This document shows, in pieces, positions 45,363-54,607 of a stretch of DNA of 64,000 bases (positions are counted from its first letter, which is position 1; every line of letters begins with the position of its first letter). A model generated the notes under the pieces. That model searched no databases. It was given only the letters and a program-made list of their open reading frames with translations, and was not told the origin of the DNA. A program made the position numbers and the translations under genes. Source of the stretch: Arthrobacter sp. zg-Y1110 (lineage in GTDB: Bacteria; Actinomycetota; Actinomycetes; Actinomycetales; Micrococcaceae); assembly GCF_025244865.1 (NCBI RefSeq), contig NZ_CP104272.1:248001-312000 (forward strand). Reading direction: 5' to 3'.

Positions 45363-46850
45363 TTAGCCGACGGGGGCTACCTCGGGAACCTTCAGCAGGT
45401 CCTCCTTGGACGGCCGGATCATGAAGTAACCGATCGGAGCGGCAAGGAAGAGCGCGACGCCGGCCCAGATGAATGCGGTGGAGTAACCGTTCACCAGCGC
45501 CTCGAGTTCCGCGGCAGGCTGGCCGCCGTTGCTGCTCAGGTAGGAAGTGATGCCGGCCGTGTAGACGGCGGTGAACAGTGCGGTGCCGATGGACCCGCCG
45601 ATCTGCTGGGTGGCCGATACCGCGGCGCTGGCCACGCCGGCGTCGTGCTCGTCAATGCCGGCCAGGGCCACGTTCTGCAGCGGCACGAAAATCATGGCGA
45701 GGCCGAAGCCCAGCAGCGCCAGTCCGGGCAGGACCTCCAGGGCGTAGTTCCCTTCCACTGTGATGAAGGAGAGCCAGATCAGGCCGGCAGCGCCGACGAT
45801 CGGCCCCACGGTCATGGGCAGGCGTACGCCGGTGCGCGGCAGGAACTTGGACAGCACGCCGGCGCCGACGGTGATGGCGATGGTCATGGGCAGCGACGCG
45901 AGGCCGGACTTCAGCGGCGAGTAGCCCAGGACAATCTGGAAGTAGAAGATCAGGAAGAGGATGCCGCCCAGCAGGGCAGCGCCGGTCAGCGTGGAGGTCA
46001 GGAACGCGCCGCCGCGGACCCGGTTGGTCAGCACGCGCAGGGGCAGCAGCGGGTTGGAGACGCGGATTTCCACGAACACGAACAGCGCCAGGATCAGTAC
46101 GCCTGCGGCAAGGAAGGCAATGGTTTCAACACGCGCCCAGCCGTTTTCGGCCTGCGAAAACCCGTACACGAGCGAAGCCAGTCCGGCCACCACGAGAATG
46201 GCGCCCGGCAGGTCGTAGCGGGTGTTGCCGTGGGCTTTGCTCTCCCGGATCAGGGGCAGGGCGGCGGCCATGGCGACAATCGCAATCGGCACGTTGACCA
46301 GCAGGCACCAGTTCCAGCTGGCGTACTGCGTCAGGACGCCGCCAAGCAGCAGGCCGATGGCCGCGCCGCCGCCGCCGATGGCACCGTACACGGCGAAAGC
46401 CTTGATGCGGTCCTTGCCCGAGGGGAAGGTGATGGTCAGGATGGCGAGCGACGCCGGTGCCAGCAGTGCGGCGAAGGCACCTTGCAGGCCGCGGGCCGTC
46501 AGGAGCATTTCGGTGCTTTCCGCGAAACCGCCGATGGCGGAAGCGACGGCAAAGCCGGCCATTCCCACCATGAACGTGCGCTTGCGGCCCCAGTAATCGG
46601 CGATGCGACCGCCGAGCAGCAGCAGCGAGCCGAAGGCCAGTGCGTAGATCGTGACCACCCAGGTGCGGTCGCCGTCGGACATCCCCAGTTCGCGCTGCGC
46701 ATCCGGCAGGGCGATGTTCACGATGGTTCCGTCCAGGACCACCATCAGCTGAGCCAGCGCCAGGACGGCCAGCAGCAGCCAGCGGTGCGGATGTGCCGAG
46801 TGGTCCACGGCGGCGGCCCGGGGCAGGCCGGAAGGGATGGTGCGGTCCAT
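45363..46850 (-). CDS. MFS drug exporter, DHA2 (EmrB/QacA) family
   Basis: A 495-residue membrane protein with about fourteen helices. Motif A/C landmarks of DHA2 exporters are seen: MVVLDGTIVNIALPDAQREL (motif D1), LLLGGRIADYWGRKRTFMVG (motif A) and GGAAIGLLLGGVLTQYASW (motif C). It should pump out toxic compounds using the proton gradient. It is divergent from a TetR regulator with a clear dyad operator between, a standard drug-inducible pair. Confidence 0.92.
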   Translation of the reverse strand: MDRTIPSGLPRAAAVDHSAHPHRWLLLAVLALAQLMVVLDGTIVNIALPDAQRELGMSDGDRTWVVTIYALAFGSLLLLGGRIADYWGRKRTFMVGMAGFAVASAIGGFAESTEMLLTARGLQGAFAALLAPASLAILTITFPSGKDRIKAFAVYGAIGGGGAAIGLLLGGVLTQYASWNWCLLVNVPIAIVAMAAALPLIRESKAHGNTRYDLPGAILVVAGLASLVYGFSQAENGWARVETIAFLAAGVLILALFVFVEIRVSNPLLPLRVLTNRVRGGAFLTSTLTGAALLGGILFLIFYFQIVLGYSPLKSGLASLPMTIAITVGAGVLSKFLPRTGVRLPMTVGPIVGAAGLIWLSFITVEGNYALEVLPGLALLGFGLAMIFVPLQNVALAGIDEHDAGVASAAVSATQQIGGSIGTALFTAVYTAGITSYLSSNGGQPAAELEALVNGYSTAFIWAGVALFLAAPIGYFMIRPSKEDLLKVPEVAPVG

Positions 46851-46870
46851 GAAGGGGAAATCCTAATCAA

Positions 46871-46884
46871 ACGAACTGGTTGGT
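46871..46884. promoter_or_regulatory. TetR-type operator between the MFS exporter and TetR regulator
   Basis: ACGAACTGGTTGGT fits the symmetric pattern ACnAAC-NN-GTTnGT. It is in the 55-bp divergent spacer and abuts the TAGACT -10-like box of the regulator gene, so binding would shut both promoters. Confidence 0.55.
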
Positions 46885-46905
46885 TGGCTTAGCTAGACTA
46901 CAGGT

Positions 46906-47496
46906 ATGAGAACCGACGGCGAAGCCACGCGGGCCAGGATCCTGGCTGCAGCACGAAAAGAGTTTGCACAGTATGGGCTGGCCGGTGCCCGTGTTGACCG
47001 TATTGCGGAAGAGGCACGCGCCAGCAAGGAACGTCTTTATGCGTATTTCGGCGGAAAAAGTGCCTTGTTCGCCGCAGTGCTGGCAACGAACCTGCAGGAG
47101 ACCACGGACCAGGTTCCACGGGATGCGCTGGACCTTCCCGGGTTCGTCGGCGCCCTCTACGACCATGCGGTGGAGCACCCCGAGCATCTGCGCATGCTGG
47201 ACTGGGCCCGGCTCGAGGGGGCGCCGGAAGTGCTGGCCCCCTGCAGCCGCCCGGGGCCGTCGTCCGCCGATATTGCCGCCGCCCAGGCACAGGGGATCAT
47301 TGATCCTGCCTGGGATCCGGATGACCTGATGACCCTGCTTTTTTCGCTGGCCACTGCATGGGCGCAGTCCCCGGAATTGCTCTACACCGGCAGGACCGAG
47401 GATTCCGAGGCCGCCCGCGAACGACGCCGGCAGGCCGCCATCACTGCGGCCTGCCGGCTTCTTGCGCCTCCAAAGGAGGAGGCAATACCGTCCTAG
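46906..47496 (+). CDS. TetR family transcriptional regulator
   Basis: A 196-residue repressor. The HTH is at residues 6-52 (TRARILAAARKEFAQYGLAG, VDRIAEEARASKERLYAYFG), followed by a helical ligand domain with a conserved W-rich C-terminal part. It is divergent from the DHA2 exporter and probably represses it until a drug binds. The last 4 bp overlap the convergent flavoprotein gene. The ATG at 46906 is preceded closely by the operator-promoter region, suggesting a leaderless or short-leader transcript. Confidence 0.92.
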   Translation: MRTDGEATRARILAAARKEFAQYGLAGARVDRIAEEARASKERLYAYFGGKSALFAAVLATNLQETTDQVPRDALDLPGFVGALYDHAVEHPEHLRMLDWARLEGAPEVLAPCSRPGPSSADIAAAQAQGIIDPAWDPDDLMTLLFSLATAWAQSPELLYTGRTEDSEAARERRRQAAITAACRLLAPPKEEAIPS

Positions 47497-49604
47497 AGCT
47501 CGGTGCTCACCTTCCAGGACGAGTGGATGGCGCCGTGGATGTAGTTGACTTCACCGGCGTCGCCGACGACGTCGCAGCTGATGTCCGCGGCCCGCAGCTC
47601 GTCCGCCAGCGGTGAGGCCGACGTCGTGCCGTCCGCGTAGACCACCATGTCGGCGGGGGCGGAGAAGCTTTCCCCGCCCACGGTCCACTCGACGCTCTTC
47701 TCGGTGATGCGGGTGATGGAGGCGTTGCGGTGGATCTTCACGCCGTGCTTTTCCGATTCCTTCACTGCGGTCCAGCGGCGCGGCATGGCCAGCGGCAGGC
47801 CGAGCTGCTGCTTTTCATGCAGCAGCGTGACCCGGCGGCCGCGCTCGGCAAGGAACTCGGACAGCTCGAGGCCCACGAGGGAACCGCCGATCACCACCAC
47901 GTCCTTGCCCATGGGCAGCCAGACCTTGGTGAACTGGCGGACAAACTCCGGGCTCTTGGTCACGCCGGAGAGGCGGCCGAGCTTGCCCAGGGTGCTCAAC
48001 ACTGCGCCGGCTTCCTCAGCGGTGGCGGTGCCGAGCATCATGGCACGCAGCGTGTCACCGGTCTGTACGATCGGCAGGTCGCCGCCCGGGAAGTCCGGCT
48101 TGGGACGGACGGCGCCGGTGGCCACGATCACGTGGTCCGGGTGCAGGGCCCGAATGGATTCCACGGTGGCCGGGGTGTTCAGCTTCACCGCAATGTTCAG
48201 GCGCCGGATTTCGGACTTGAACCACTTCAGCAGGCGTTCGTTGTCCGGGGTGGTCATGGTGGAGAACCACATGGTGCCGCCGAGGCGGTCCGACTTGTCC
48301 ACGACGGTGACCCGGTGGCCGCGCTCGGTCAGGACCCGGGCGCTTTCCAGACCGGCGGGGCCGGCGCCGACAACCACTACGTGCTTGGTCGCGGATGCAG
48401 GCTTCAGCGGCAGCAGTGCCTCGTTGCCCAATGCGGGGTTGACCGCACAGAACGGGGTGTCGTCGAAGAAGTTCTCCGCGACGCAGAGGTAACAGTTGAT
48501 GCAGGGGCGGACCTGGTCGAACTTGCCGTCACGCAGCTTATTCGGCAGCTCCGGGTCGGCCAGCAGCTGGCGTCCCATCGCTGCGAAGTCGATCTCTCCG
48601 GCGGCCAGCGCCTTTTCGGAAACCTCCGGCAGCATCCGGCCGACGGCGATCACCGGAACACTGACGTGTTTCTTGATCTCCGCGGCGTTCTTCAGGTAGG
48701 CACCCACCTTGTTGGGCAGCGGGCCGTCGGTGAAGTTGTCGAACGGGTTGCGTCCCCAGCCGGTGACGTGGATGGCGTCAGCGCCGGCCTTTTCGAACAG
48801 TTTGGAGGCCTCGATCGCCTCGTCGAGGGTCAGGCCGCCCTCCTGTCCGTATTCTTCACCGGCCACACGGACCAGGACGGCCAGGCGATCGCCTACCCGC
48901 TCCTTGACGGCAGTGATGACTTCGCAGGCCAGCCGGGCCCGGTTTTCCAGGGAGCCGCCGTATTCATCCGTGCGCAGGTTGTCCCGCTGGTTAAGGAAGA
49001 CGCCGAGGATGTAGCCGTGCGCCACGTGGATCTCGATTGCGTCGGCGTCGGCCTTGGCGACGCGTTCGGCGGCGTCGGCCCAGGTGGAGACCAGCCAGGA
49101 AATGTCCTCGGCCGTCATCTCGCGGTAGGCAGTCTTCTTGCCGGCGGTGGCGGCGCCCATCTTGCCGAGCTCTTCGCGGGTGCTGTCCGCCAGGGCGGAC
49201 ATGTCATAGGTGTAGTCCGGCTGGTTGGGTGCGAGCACCGGACGGTCATTGGCGACGTCCACGCGGGCAACTTTGCCGTGGTGCGTGGACTGGATGCAGA
49301 GCTTGCTGCCGGCGGCGTGAACGGCATCGGCCAGCGCCTTGAGGCCGGGAATGTACTTGTCATCCGACAGTCCCGGCTCCTTCATGGACGCCGCGCCGTG
49401 CGGGAACGCGATGGCGCAGGCACCGGTGATGATCAGGCCGGCGCCTCCCGCGGCACGGGCCACGTAGTGGTCGATTTCAGGCTGTTCAATCTCGCCGTGC
49501 TCGGAGACGTTCATGTCCATCGCCGGCAGGACGATGCGGTTGTGCGTTTCCATGGGGCCCATGCGCCCCGGGGCCATGAGGTGGGGGAAGTTTTTGGTAT
49601 TCAC
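47493..49604 (-). CDS. Old-yellow-enzyme-type FAD/FMN/Fe-S reductase (2,4-dienoyl-CoA reductase-like)
   Basis: A 703-residue three-cofactor enzyme. Residues 1-370 form an FMN TIM barrel (APGRMGPMETHNRIVLPAM at the start, HVAHGYILGVFLNQRDN around 195-211), then a 4Fe-4S cluster site CINCYLCVAENFFDDTPFC, then FAD and NADPH domains (VVVGAGPAGLESARVL, VVVIGGSLVGLELSEFLA). The layout is that of 2,4-dienoyl-CoA reductase, trimethylamine dehydrogenase and related enoate reductases. Substrate is not certain. It converges on the TetR gene and has no operon partner. Confidence 0.9.
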   Translation of the reverse strand: MNTKNFPHLMAPGRMGPMETHNRIVLPAMDMNVSEHGEIEQPEIDHYVARAAGGAGLIITGACAIAFPHGAASMKEPGLSDDKYIPGLKALADAVHAAGSKLCIQSTHHGKVARVDVANDRPVLAPNQPDYTYDMSALADSTREELGKMGAATAGKKTAYREMTAEDISWLVSTWADAAERVAKADADAIEIHVAHGYILGVFLNQRDNLRTDEYGGSLENRARLACEVITAVKERVGDRLAVLVRVAGEEYGQEGGLTLDEAIEASKLFEKAGADAIHVTGWGRNPFDNFTDGPLPNKVGAYLKNAAEIKKHVSVPVIAVGRMLPEVSEKALAAGEIDFAAMGRQLLADPELPNKLRDGKFDQVRPCINCYLCVAENFFDDTPFCAVNPALGNEALLPLKPASATKHVVVVGAGPAGLESARVLTERGHRVTVVDKSDRLGGTMWFSTMTTPDNERLLKWFKSEIRRLNIAVKLNTPATVESIRALHPDHVIVATGAVRPKPDFPGGDLPIVQTGDTLRAMMLGTATAEEAGAVLSTLGKLGRLSGVTKSPEFVRQFTKVWLPMGKDVVVIGGSLVGLELSEFLAERGRRVTLLHEKQQLGLPLAMPRRWTAVKESEKHGVKIHRNASITRITEKSVEWTVGGESFSAPADMVVYADGTTSASPLADELRAADISCDVVGDAGEVNYIHGAIHSSWKVSTEL

Positions 49605-49679
49605 AGGGGTATTTTAGCCCCGATGTGTACACCGTAAACACGCGCCGCGGCCCGCCGGGCCGCGCCCGCTCCCCGCCGG

Positions 49680-50936
49680 TCAGGTGCGGCTTGCCCGCGG
49701 CGCTCCAATGCCCGGGTCAATCTGGAACGGTCCGGCCGCCGACGGACGGACATCGAAGTCGAAAATGGACGTCGGAATGTACACCGTGGAACACGAATTG
49801 GGGATGTCCACCACTCCGGACAGGCGGCCCTCGATCGGTGCGGCACCCAGCAGCAGGTAGGCCTGTTCCGGGCTGTAACCGAACTTCGTCAGGTAGTCGA
49901 TCGCGTGCAGGCAGGCCCGCTGGTAGGACAGGTGCGAGTCGAGATAGCGCTGCTCGCCGTCGAGCGTCACCGAGGTGCCCGAGAACGCGATCCACTCACT
50001 GAACTGCGGATCCACGTTGCCGGGCATAAAGAGTGCGTTTTCGGACACGCCGTAGGTCTCCATGCCGCCCTTAATAAGGTCCACTCGGAGATCGATGAAC
50101 CCGCCCATTTCAATGGCGCCGCAGAAGGTGATTTCGCCGTCGCCCTGGGAGAAGTGCAGGTCACCCACCGAGAGGTTCGCGCCGTCCACAAACACCGGAT
50201 AGAAGATCCGGCTCCCCTTGGACAGGTTCTTGATGTCCTGGTTTCCACCGTTCTCCCGCGGCGGCGCGGTACGGGCAGCTTCCGCGCCCACCCGTTCCCA
50301 CTGGTCCCGGGGCAGGCCCCCGAGGACGGCGTGTTCGGCCTCCGGCGGCAGCGCCAGCGGCGGCACCCGCTGCGGGTCGGTGGCGATCAAGTCGCCTTCC
50401 CGCCGGTTCCACTTGGCGAGCAGGTCCGACGACGGCGCGGTCCCCATTAGTCCGGGATGGATCAGGCCGGTAAAGGAGACGCCGGGAACGTGCCGGGAGG
50501 TGGCGGTCTGGCCCGTGAAATCCCAGACGGCCTTGTAAGCGTCGGGGAACTGCTCGGTGAGGAAACCGCCGCCGTTCTCCCGGGCGAAAATCCCGGTGTA
50601 ACCCCAGCCCTGTCCCGCCAGCGGGCCGGAGTCTTCCTGGGGAATGGGGCCGACGTCGAGGATGTCCACCACGAGCAGGTCGCCGGGACGCGCGCCTTCC
50701 ACCGCGAACGGGCCGCTGAGTTTATGCACGGTCAGCAGCGGGGCGTTGAGGATGTCCTCGGCGGAATCGTCATTGACGATGGCGCCGTCGAACCACTCGC
50801 GGCAGTCCACCCGGAAGGCCTCTCCTGGCTTGAGCACCGCGACGGGCGGTATTTCGGGATGCCACCGGTTGTGCCCCAGCTTTTCCTGGTCCTCGAACTT
50901 CCGGGACGAATCAAGGGGAAAGACGGTCTTCGGCAT
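49680..50936 (-). CDS. fmdA: Formamidase/acetamidase
   Basis: A 418-residue enzyme of the FmdA/AmdA family, which hydrolyses formamide or short amides to the acid and ammonia. Landmarks are HNRWHPEIPPVAVLKPGE, VHKLSGPFAVEGARPGDLLVV (a family anchor), the HPGLMGTAPS loop, GRENGGN-like PRENGGNQDIKNL with metal ligands, and the C-terminal YLLLGAAPIEGRLSGVVD. It lies 39 bp after the small zinc-ribbon protein gene fmdB, as in other amidase operons. It gives the cell nitrogen from formamide. Confidence 0.92.
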   Translation of the reverse strand: MPKTVFPLDSSRKFEDQEKLGHNRWHPEIPPVAVLKPGEAFRVDCREWFDGAIVNDDSAEDILNAPLLTVHKLSGPFAVEGARPGDLLVVDILDVGPIPQEDSGPLAGQGWGYTGIFARENGGGFLTEQFPDAYKAVWDFTGQTATSRHVPGVSFTGLIHPGLMGTAPSSDLLAKWNRREGDLIATDPQRVPPLALPPEAEHAVLGGLPRDQWERVGAEAARTAPPRENGGNQDIKNLSKGSRIFYPVFVDGANLSVGDLHFSQGDGEITFCGAIEMGGFIDLRVDLIKGGMETYGVSENALFMPGNVDPQFSEWIAFSGTSVTLDGEQRYLDSHLSYQRACLHAIDYLTKFGYSPEQAYLLLGAAPIEGRLSGVVDIPNSCSTVYIPTSIFDFDVRPSAAGPFQIDPGIGAPRASRT

Positions 50937-50975
50937 GGCTTCTCCTCTAACTGGGGCGGGCTCTTGCGCGGAGTT

Positions 50976-51281
50976 TTAGTCGGGGCGGGGCAGCTTTCGG
51001 TGGAGCGGATTGGTGGTGATGTTGCCGGCCGGACGGGTACCGGACATCGGGCCGGGGGAGCGGACGACGGCGGGCTCCGACGCCGAGCGCTGCGTGGACT
51101 CGATCTGTTGGTACGCGGTGGAGGAAGCGCGCGAGAGATTGGGCACGGTGAAGCGACGCCGGGCGGGAGCCCCGCAGCTGGGGCAGGGGAGGGAAGCAGG
51201 GGCAGAGCCCATGGCGAGCTGGACCTCGAAATCGGCGCAGGTGAACCCGGCTGAACCGCAGCGATAGGCGTAGAGCGGCAT
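50976..51281 (-). CDS. fmdB: FmdB-type zinc ribbon protein
   Basis: A 101-residue protein with an N-terminal zinc-ribbon: the family start MPLYAYRCGSAG, then CADFE and the second knuckle CPSCG at about residues 33-37, and the R-R-FTVPNL turn. The first knuckle is unusual, with one cysteine at position 8 and the next at 15 instead of C-x2-C. The C-terminal half is Ser/Pro-rich and disordered. It heads the fmdB-fmdA pair, and FmdB proteins are thought to regulate the amidase. A palindrome overlaps its ribosome-binding region. Confidence 0.85.
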   Translation of the reverse strand: MPLYAYRCGSAGFTCADFEVQLAMGSAPASLPCPSCGAPARRRFTVPNLSRASSTAYQQIESTQRSASEPAVVRSPGPMSGTRPAGNITTNPLHRKLPRPD

Positions 51282-51680
51282 GTCGAAAGCCTTTCGATCA
51301 CCGAGGGAGCGTCACGGACTGGAAATAGCGGTGCCGCTCCGGCTTGCCCGACAGCCTAGGGACGGGGCCGGAGCGAGTCAACGGTAGGTGCGCGATGGGG
51401 ATATTCGGCCGGCTGCAATTGTTTTGAGGGAATTATCAGAATGAATTGTTAAGAGATATTAGTAACAGGACTTTCGCTATTTCTGTCGACTGCATCGGTG
51501 AGTAAAGTGCAATACTTTCGCGGCGCAGGGCTATCCATGGAGCATGGTTTGGGCCCTGACGCTCGATTGGTCCTACCGCGGCATTAGTGCTATGCGGGCG
51601 CTTCCGCGCTTGGTCGAGGGGGCACCGTTGCAATCCATGATTTACTGTAATTGGCGCTTTATGCCCTAAAGTTTAGCGTT
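51282..51680. other. 399-bp divergent spacer between fmdB and the BCCT transporter gene
   Basis: Contains the 15-bp palindrome TCGAAAGCCTTTCGA at 51283-51297 (overlapping the fmdB leader) and an AT-rich block at about 51415-51480 that stands out from the high-GC surroundings. Promoters for both genes must lie here, but I cannot place a convincing -35/-10 pair. No small gene or RNA is recognised. Confidence 0.45.
51283..51297. promoter_or_regulatory. Palindrome over the fmdB translation-initiation region
   Basis: TCGAAAG-C-CTTTCGA is a perfect dyad 2 bp before the fmdB start, covering its ribosome site GAAAGG. It could be an operator or an RNA hairpin that hides the site. Confidence 0.4.
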
Positions 51681-53615
51681 ATGAATTCCGAGTCTTCACC
51701 ACCAGAGCACGCCTCAGGCAGTACCGACGGTTCGAGCGTGTCCGGGGCTCCGGTGCGCAAGGCTGCCGGCCGCCCTGTCGAGCGTGTCAAAAAAGCGCTG
51801 CGTACTGCTGCTTCCGCCCCAGCGCTTAGCCTCCATCCCGGGCTGGTCCCGGGTATCAGCGTTGAGGACACCGGGGTCAGCTATCCGACCCGGCGCAGCG
51901 TGTTCATTTTTGCCATGGCCATCTCTGTCGCTGTCCTGGCGTGGGCGATTTTTGCGCCCAGCAACCTCAGTTCCGTGGGCACCGGCATACAGGGCTGGGT
52001 GGTTGTGCATTTCGGATGGCTGTTTAACGCCACCATGGTTGCCGCCGCGATCTTCATGCTGGTGGTCGGCTTCGGGCCGACCGGCAAAATCCGGCTGGGG
52101 GCCGACGACAGCACGCCGGAGTACTCCACGACGTCCTGGATCTCCATGCTGTTCGCAGCTGGTCTGGGCATCGCGCTGATCTTCTACGGGCCGATGGAGC
52201 CGCTCAGCCATTTCCTCTCCCCGCCGCCCTCGACTGATGCCGAGGCCGGCACCTCCGCCGCCATCCTGCCGGCCATGTCGACCACCTTCCTGCACCAGGC
52301 CAGTCTCGCCTGGGTCATCTACGCCCTGGTGGGCGGCGCCCTGGCCTACGCCTCTTTCCGGCGCGGCCGGCTGCCGCTGATTTCGTCGCTGTTTGAACCG
52401 GTCTTCCCCGACGGCAACAACCGCGTGCTGGGAAAGATCATCGACGTTTCCGCCGTGCTGGTGACACTGTTCGGCACCGCGACCTCGCTGGGTATCGGCG
52501 CGATCCAGATCCGCACCGGAGTCTCGATCATCACGGGCCAGGAGCTGGGCAACGGCTTCGTCGTCGTCGCCATCAGCCTCCTGACGGTTGTCTTCACCAT
52601 CTCCGCGGTCGCCGGCATCAAGAGGGGCATCCGGCTGCTCTCCAACCTCAACATGACCCTGGTCATTCTGCTGACGCTCTTTGTCCTGCTGACCGGTCCG
52701 ACGTTCTTCCTGCTCGATCTGCTGCCCGCCTCGCTCATCGCGTTTGTCGGCAACCTGCCGGACATGCTGACCGTCTTCGCCGGCCAGGGCGCCGAGCAGG
52801 AGGCCTTCCTGACCGGCTGGACCACCCTGTACTGGGCCTGGTGGATCTCCTGGTCGCCGTTCGTGGGAATGTTCATCGCCAAGATCTCCAAGGGCCGCAC
52901 CCTGCGCCAGTTCGTCACCGTCGTCGTCTTCGTTCCCTTGTCCATCTCCGTCTGCTGGTACACGGTCTTCGGCGGCACCGCCATCTGGATGAACCAGAAC
53001 GGGCTGGACCTGACCATGAAGGGCTCCGGAGAGAACGTCATGTTCGATCTGCTGGCCAACCTGCCGTTCAGCTCCGTGACGGCGATCGTGTGCATGCTCG
53101 CGATTATGGTCTTCTTCGTCACCGCCGCGGACTCGGCGGCCAACGTCATGGGTTCGATGTCCCAGTCGGGCCGGCCCGTGCCCTCGAAATCGGTGACCAT
53201 CATCTGGTCGGCGGCACTCGGGCTGATGGCCATGTTCCTGCTGCTGGCCGGGGGGCACAACGCCCTCTCGGGACTCCAGGCCATGATGGTGACCAGCGCC
53301 CTGCCGTTCACCATCATCCTCGTCGGTGTGATGATCTCCTGGGCCAAGGACCTGCGCAACGACCCGCTGATGATCCGGCGCCGGTATGCGCTGGAGGCCA
53401 TCAGCGGCGGCGTGCGCCGCGGCATCGACGAGCACGGAGACGACTTCGTCTTCGGCACCGCGCATGTGCCGGAGGCTGAAGGCGCCGGTGCCGACTTTGA
53501 GAGCGACGACCCCGCCCTCACCGAGTGGTACACGGACAACGTGCAGGACCAGGATGTTGTTGAGGGCCCGGAGGAAGAGCCTTCGGAGAAGGTAAAAGCA
53601 GGCGCCGTCGACTAG
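51681..53615 (+). CDS. BCCT family betaine/choline/carnitine transporter
   Basis: A 644-residue transporter with about twelve membrane helices. The BCCT signature is WTTLYWAWWISWSPFVGMF continuing to AKISKGRTLRQF, and the early GLGIALIFYGPMEPLSHF segment holds the substrate-site region. Ionic or compatible-solute uptake at high osmolarity is the expected role, though the trimethylammonium substrate is unknown. The start chosen is ATG 51681; a TTG at 51651 would add ten residues. The C-terminal ~60 residues are acidic and cytoplasmic and could sense osmotic state. A stem-loop terminator follows. Confidence 0.93.
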   Translation: MNSESSPPEHASGSTDGSSVSGAPVRKAAGRPVERVKKALRTAASAPALSLHPGLVPGISVEDTGVSYPTRRSVFIFAMAISVAVLAWAIFAPSNLSSVGTGIQGWVVVHFGWLFNATMVAAAIFMLVVGFGPTGKIRLGADDSTPEYSTTSWISMLFAAGLGIALIFYGPMEPLSHFLSPPPSTDAEAGTSAAILPAMSTTFLHQASLAWVIYALVGGALAYASFRRGRLPLISSLFEPVFPDGNNRVLGKIIDVSAVLVTLFGTATSLGIGAIQIRTGVSIITGQELGNGFVVVAISLLTVVFTISAVAGIKRGIRLLSNLNMTLVILLTLFVLLTGPTFFLLDLLPASLIAFVGNLPDMLTVFAGQGAEQEAFLTGWTTLYWAWWISWSPFVGMFIAKISKGRTLRQFVTVVVFVPLSISVCWYTVFGGTAIWMNQNGLDLTMKGSGENVMFDLLANLPFSSVTAIVCMLAIMVFFVTAADSAANVMGSMSQSGRPVPSKSVTIIWSAALGLMAMFLLLAGGHNALSGLQAMMVTSALPFTIILVGVMISWAKDLRNDPLMIRRRYALEAISGGVRRGIDEHGDDFVFGTAHVPEAEGAGADFESDDPALTEWYTDNVQDQDVVEGPEEEPSEKVKAGAVD

Positions 53616-53634
53616 CGCTCTTGCCGAACTGAAA

Positions 53635-53668
53635 GCGGAAGCGGGCACCACATGGTTCCCGCTTCCGC
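53635..53668 (+). terminator. Stem-loop terminator after the BCCT gene
   Basis: Perfect 11-bp arms GCGGAAGCGGG and CCCGCTTCCGC with a 12-base loop, 20 bp after the BCCT stop. No T run follows, so termination may rely on the strong stem. Confidence 0.65.
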
Positions 53669-53773
53669 AGCCGGCTGGAATCATCTCGCCGGCCTCGAAT
53701 GTCCCCGGCAGCTCCCGGGTCTACCCTGCCGGTTTCCCGCCTACTAGGCTGTGGCCGTGGACGGGAGCAGGCC

Positions 53774-54601
53774 ATGACAGCAAGGACCTATCCGGCGGGA
53801 GTGCCGTGCTGGATCGACACCGAACAGCCTGACGTTGACGCCGCCGCTGACTTTTACGGGCGGCTCTTTGGGTGGACCTTCGAGGATGCGACGCCGCCGG
53901 GAGCGCCGGGGCGCTACCGGATTGCCCGACTCAACGGAGCCGACGTCGGCGGGTTCGCTGACAGCGGCGGGTCCGGTGCGGCGTGGAATACCTATCTGGC
54001 AGTCGACGACGCCGAGGCCGCGGCTGAACGCCTGGAGTCTGCCGGTGCGACGGTGAAGTCCCCGCCGTCCGATGCCGGGGAGGGCGGCCGCGCCGCTGTG
54101 CTGGCCGATCCCGAGGGCGCTGAGTTCCGGATCTGGCAGGCCCGGCGCCGGTTGGGAACCCAGGTGGTCAACGAGCCCGGGGCATGGAACTTCAGTGATC
54201 TGCATACGGCCGACGCCGGTGCTGCCGCCGCGTTCTACGGCAACGCCTTCGGCTGGCAGGCCGACGATCTGGGGTACGGGTGGCTGGTCCGCAGGCCGGG
54301 CTACGGCGACCACCTCGAGGCGACGGTCGATCCCGGCATCCGGGAGCGGCAGGCAGGGATCCAGGTTCCGCCCGGCTTCGAAGATGCGGTTGCCTGGTAT
54401 GTGGATGCAGGCGCCGGCGAACAGCCGCACTGGCATGTCACGTTTGCCGTATCGGACCGCGACCGGACTGCAGGTGCCGCCGGACAACTCGGCGGCACCG
54501 TCCTGGACCAGAGCGATGAAGAGTGGTCGCGCACGGCCTTGATCCGTGACCCGCAAGGTGCGGAATTCACCGCCAGCCAGTTCACTCCGCCGTCGGGCTG
54601 A
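53774..54601 (+). CDS. Two-domain VOC family protein
   Basis: A 275-residue protein with two glyoxalase-like halves: VPCWIDTEQPDVDAAADFYG at the start and WNFSDLHTADAGAAAAFYGN at the middle, each followed by the usual C-terminal DPEGAEFRIWQ / DPQGAEFTASQF strands. Such tandem VOC proteins are common in actinobacteria and are sometimes annotated as hydroxylases or resistance proteins; the substrate is not known. The ATG at 53774 has GGGAGCAGG just upstream. It converges on the oxygenase gene. Confidence 0.88.
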   Translation: MTARTYPAGVPCWIDTEQPDVDAAADFYGRLFGWTFEDATPPGAPGRYRIARLNGADVGGFADSGGSGAAWNTYLAVDDAEAAAERLESAGATVKSPPSDAGEGGRAAVLADPEGAEFRIWQARRRLGTQVVNEPGAWNFSDLHTADAGAAAAFYGNAFGWQADDLGYGWLVRRPGYGDHLEATVDPGIRERQAGIQVPPGFEDAVAWYVDAGAGEQPHWHVTFAVSDRDRTAGAAGQLGGTVLDQSDEEWSRTALIRDPQGAEFTASQFTPPSG

Positions 54602-54607
54602 GCCGGC

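Noticed and set aside
51714..53684. Minus-strand frames of 656 and 397 residues opposite the BCCT gene
   Set aside because: The plus strand carries a clear transporter with the BCCT signature; the antisense translations are low-complexity His/Asp/Gly or Ser/Thr-rich.
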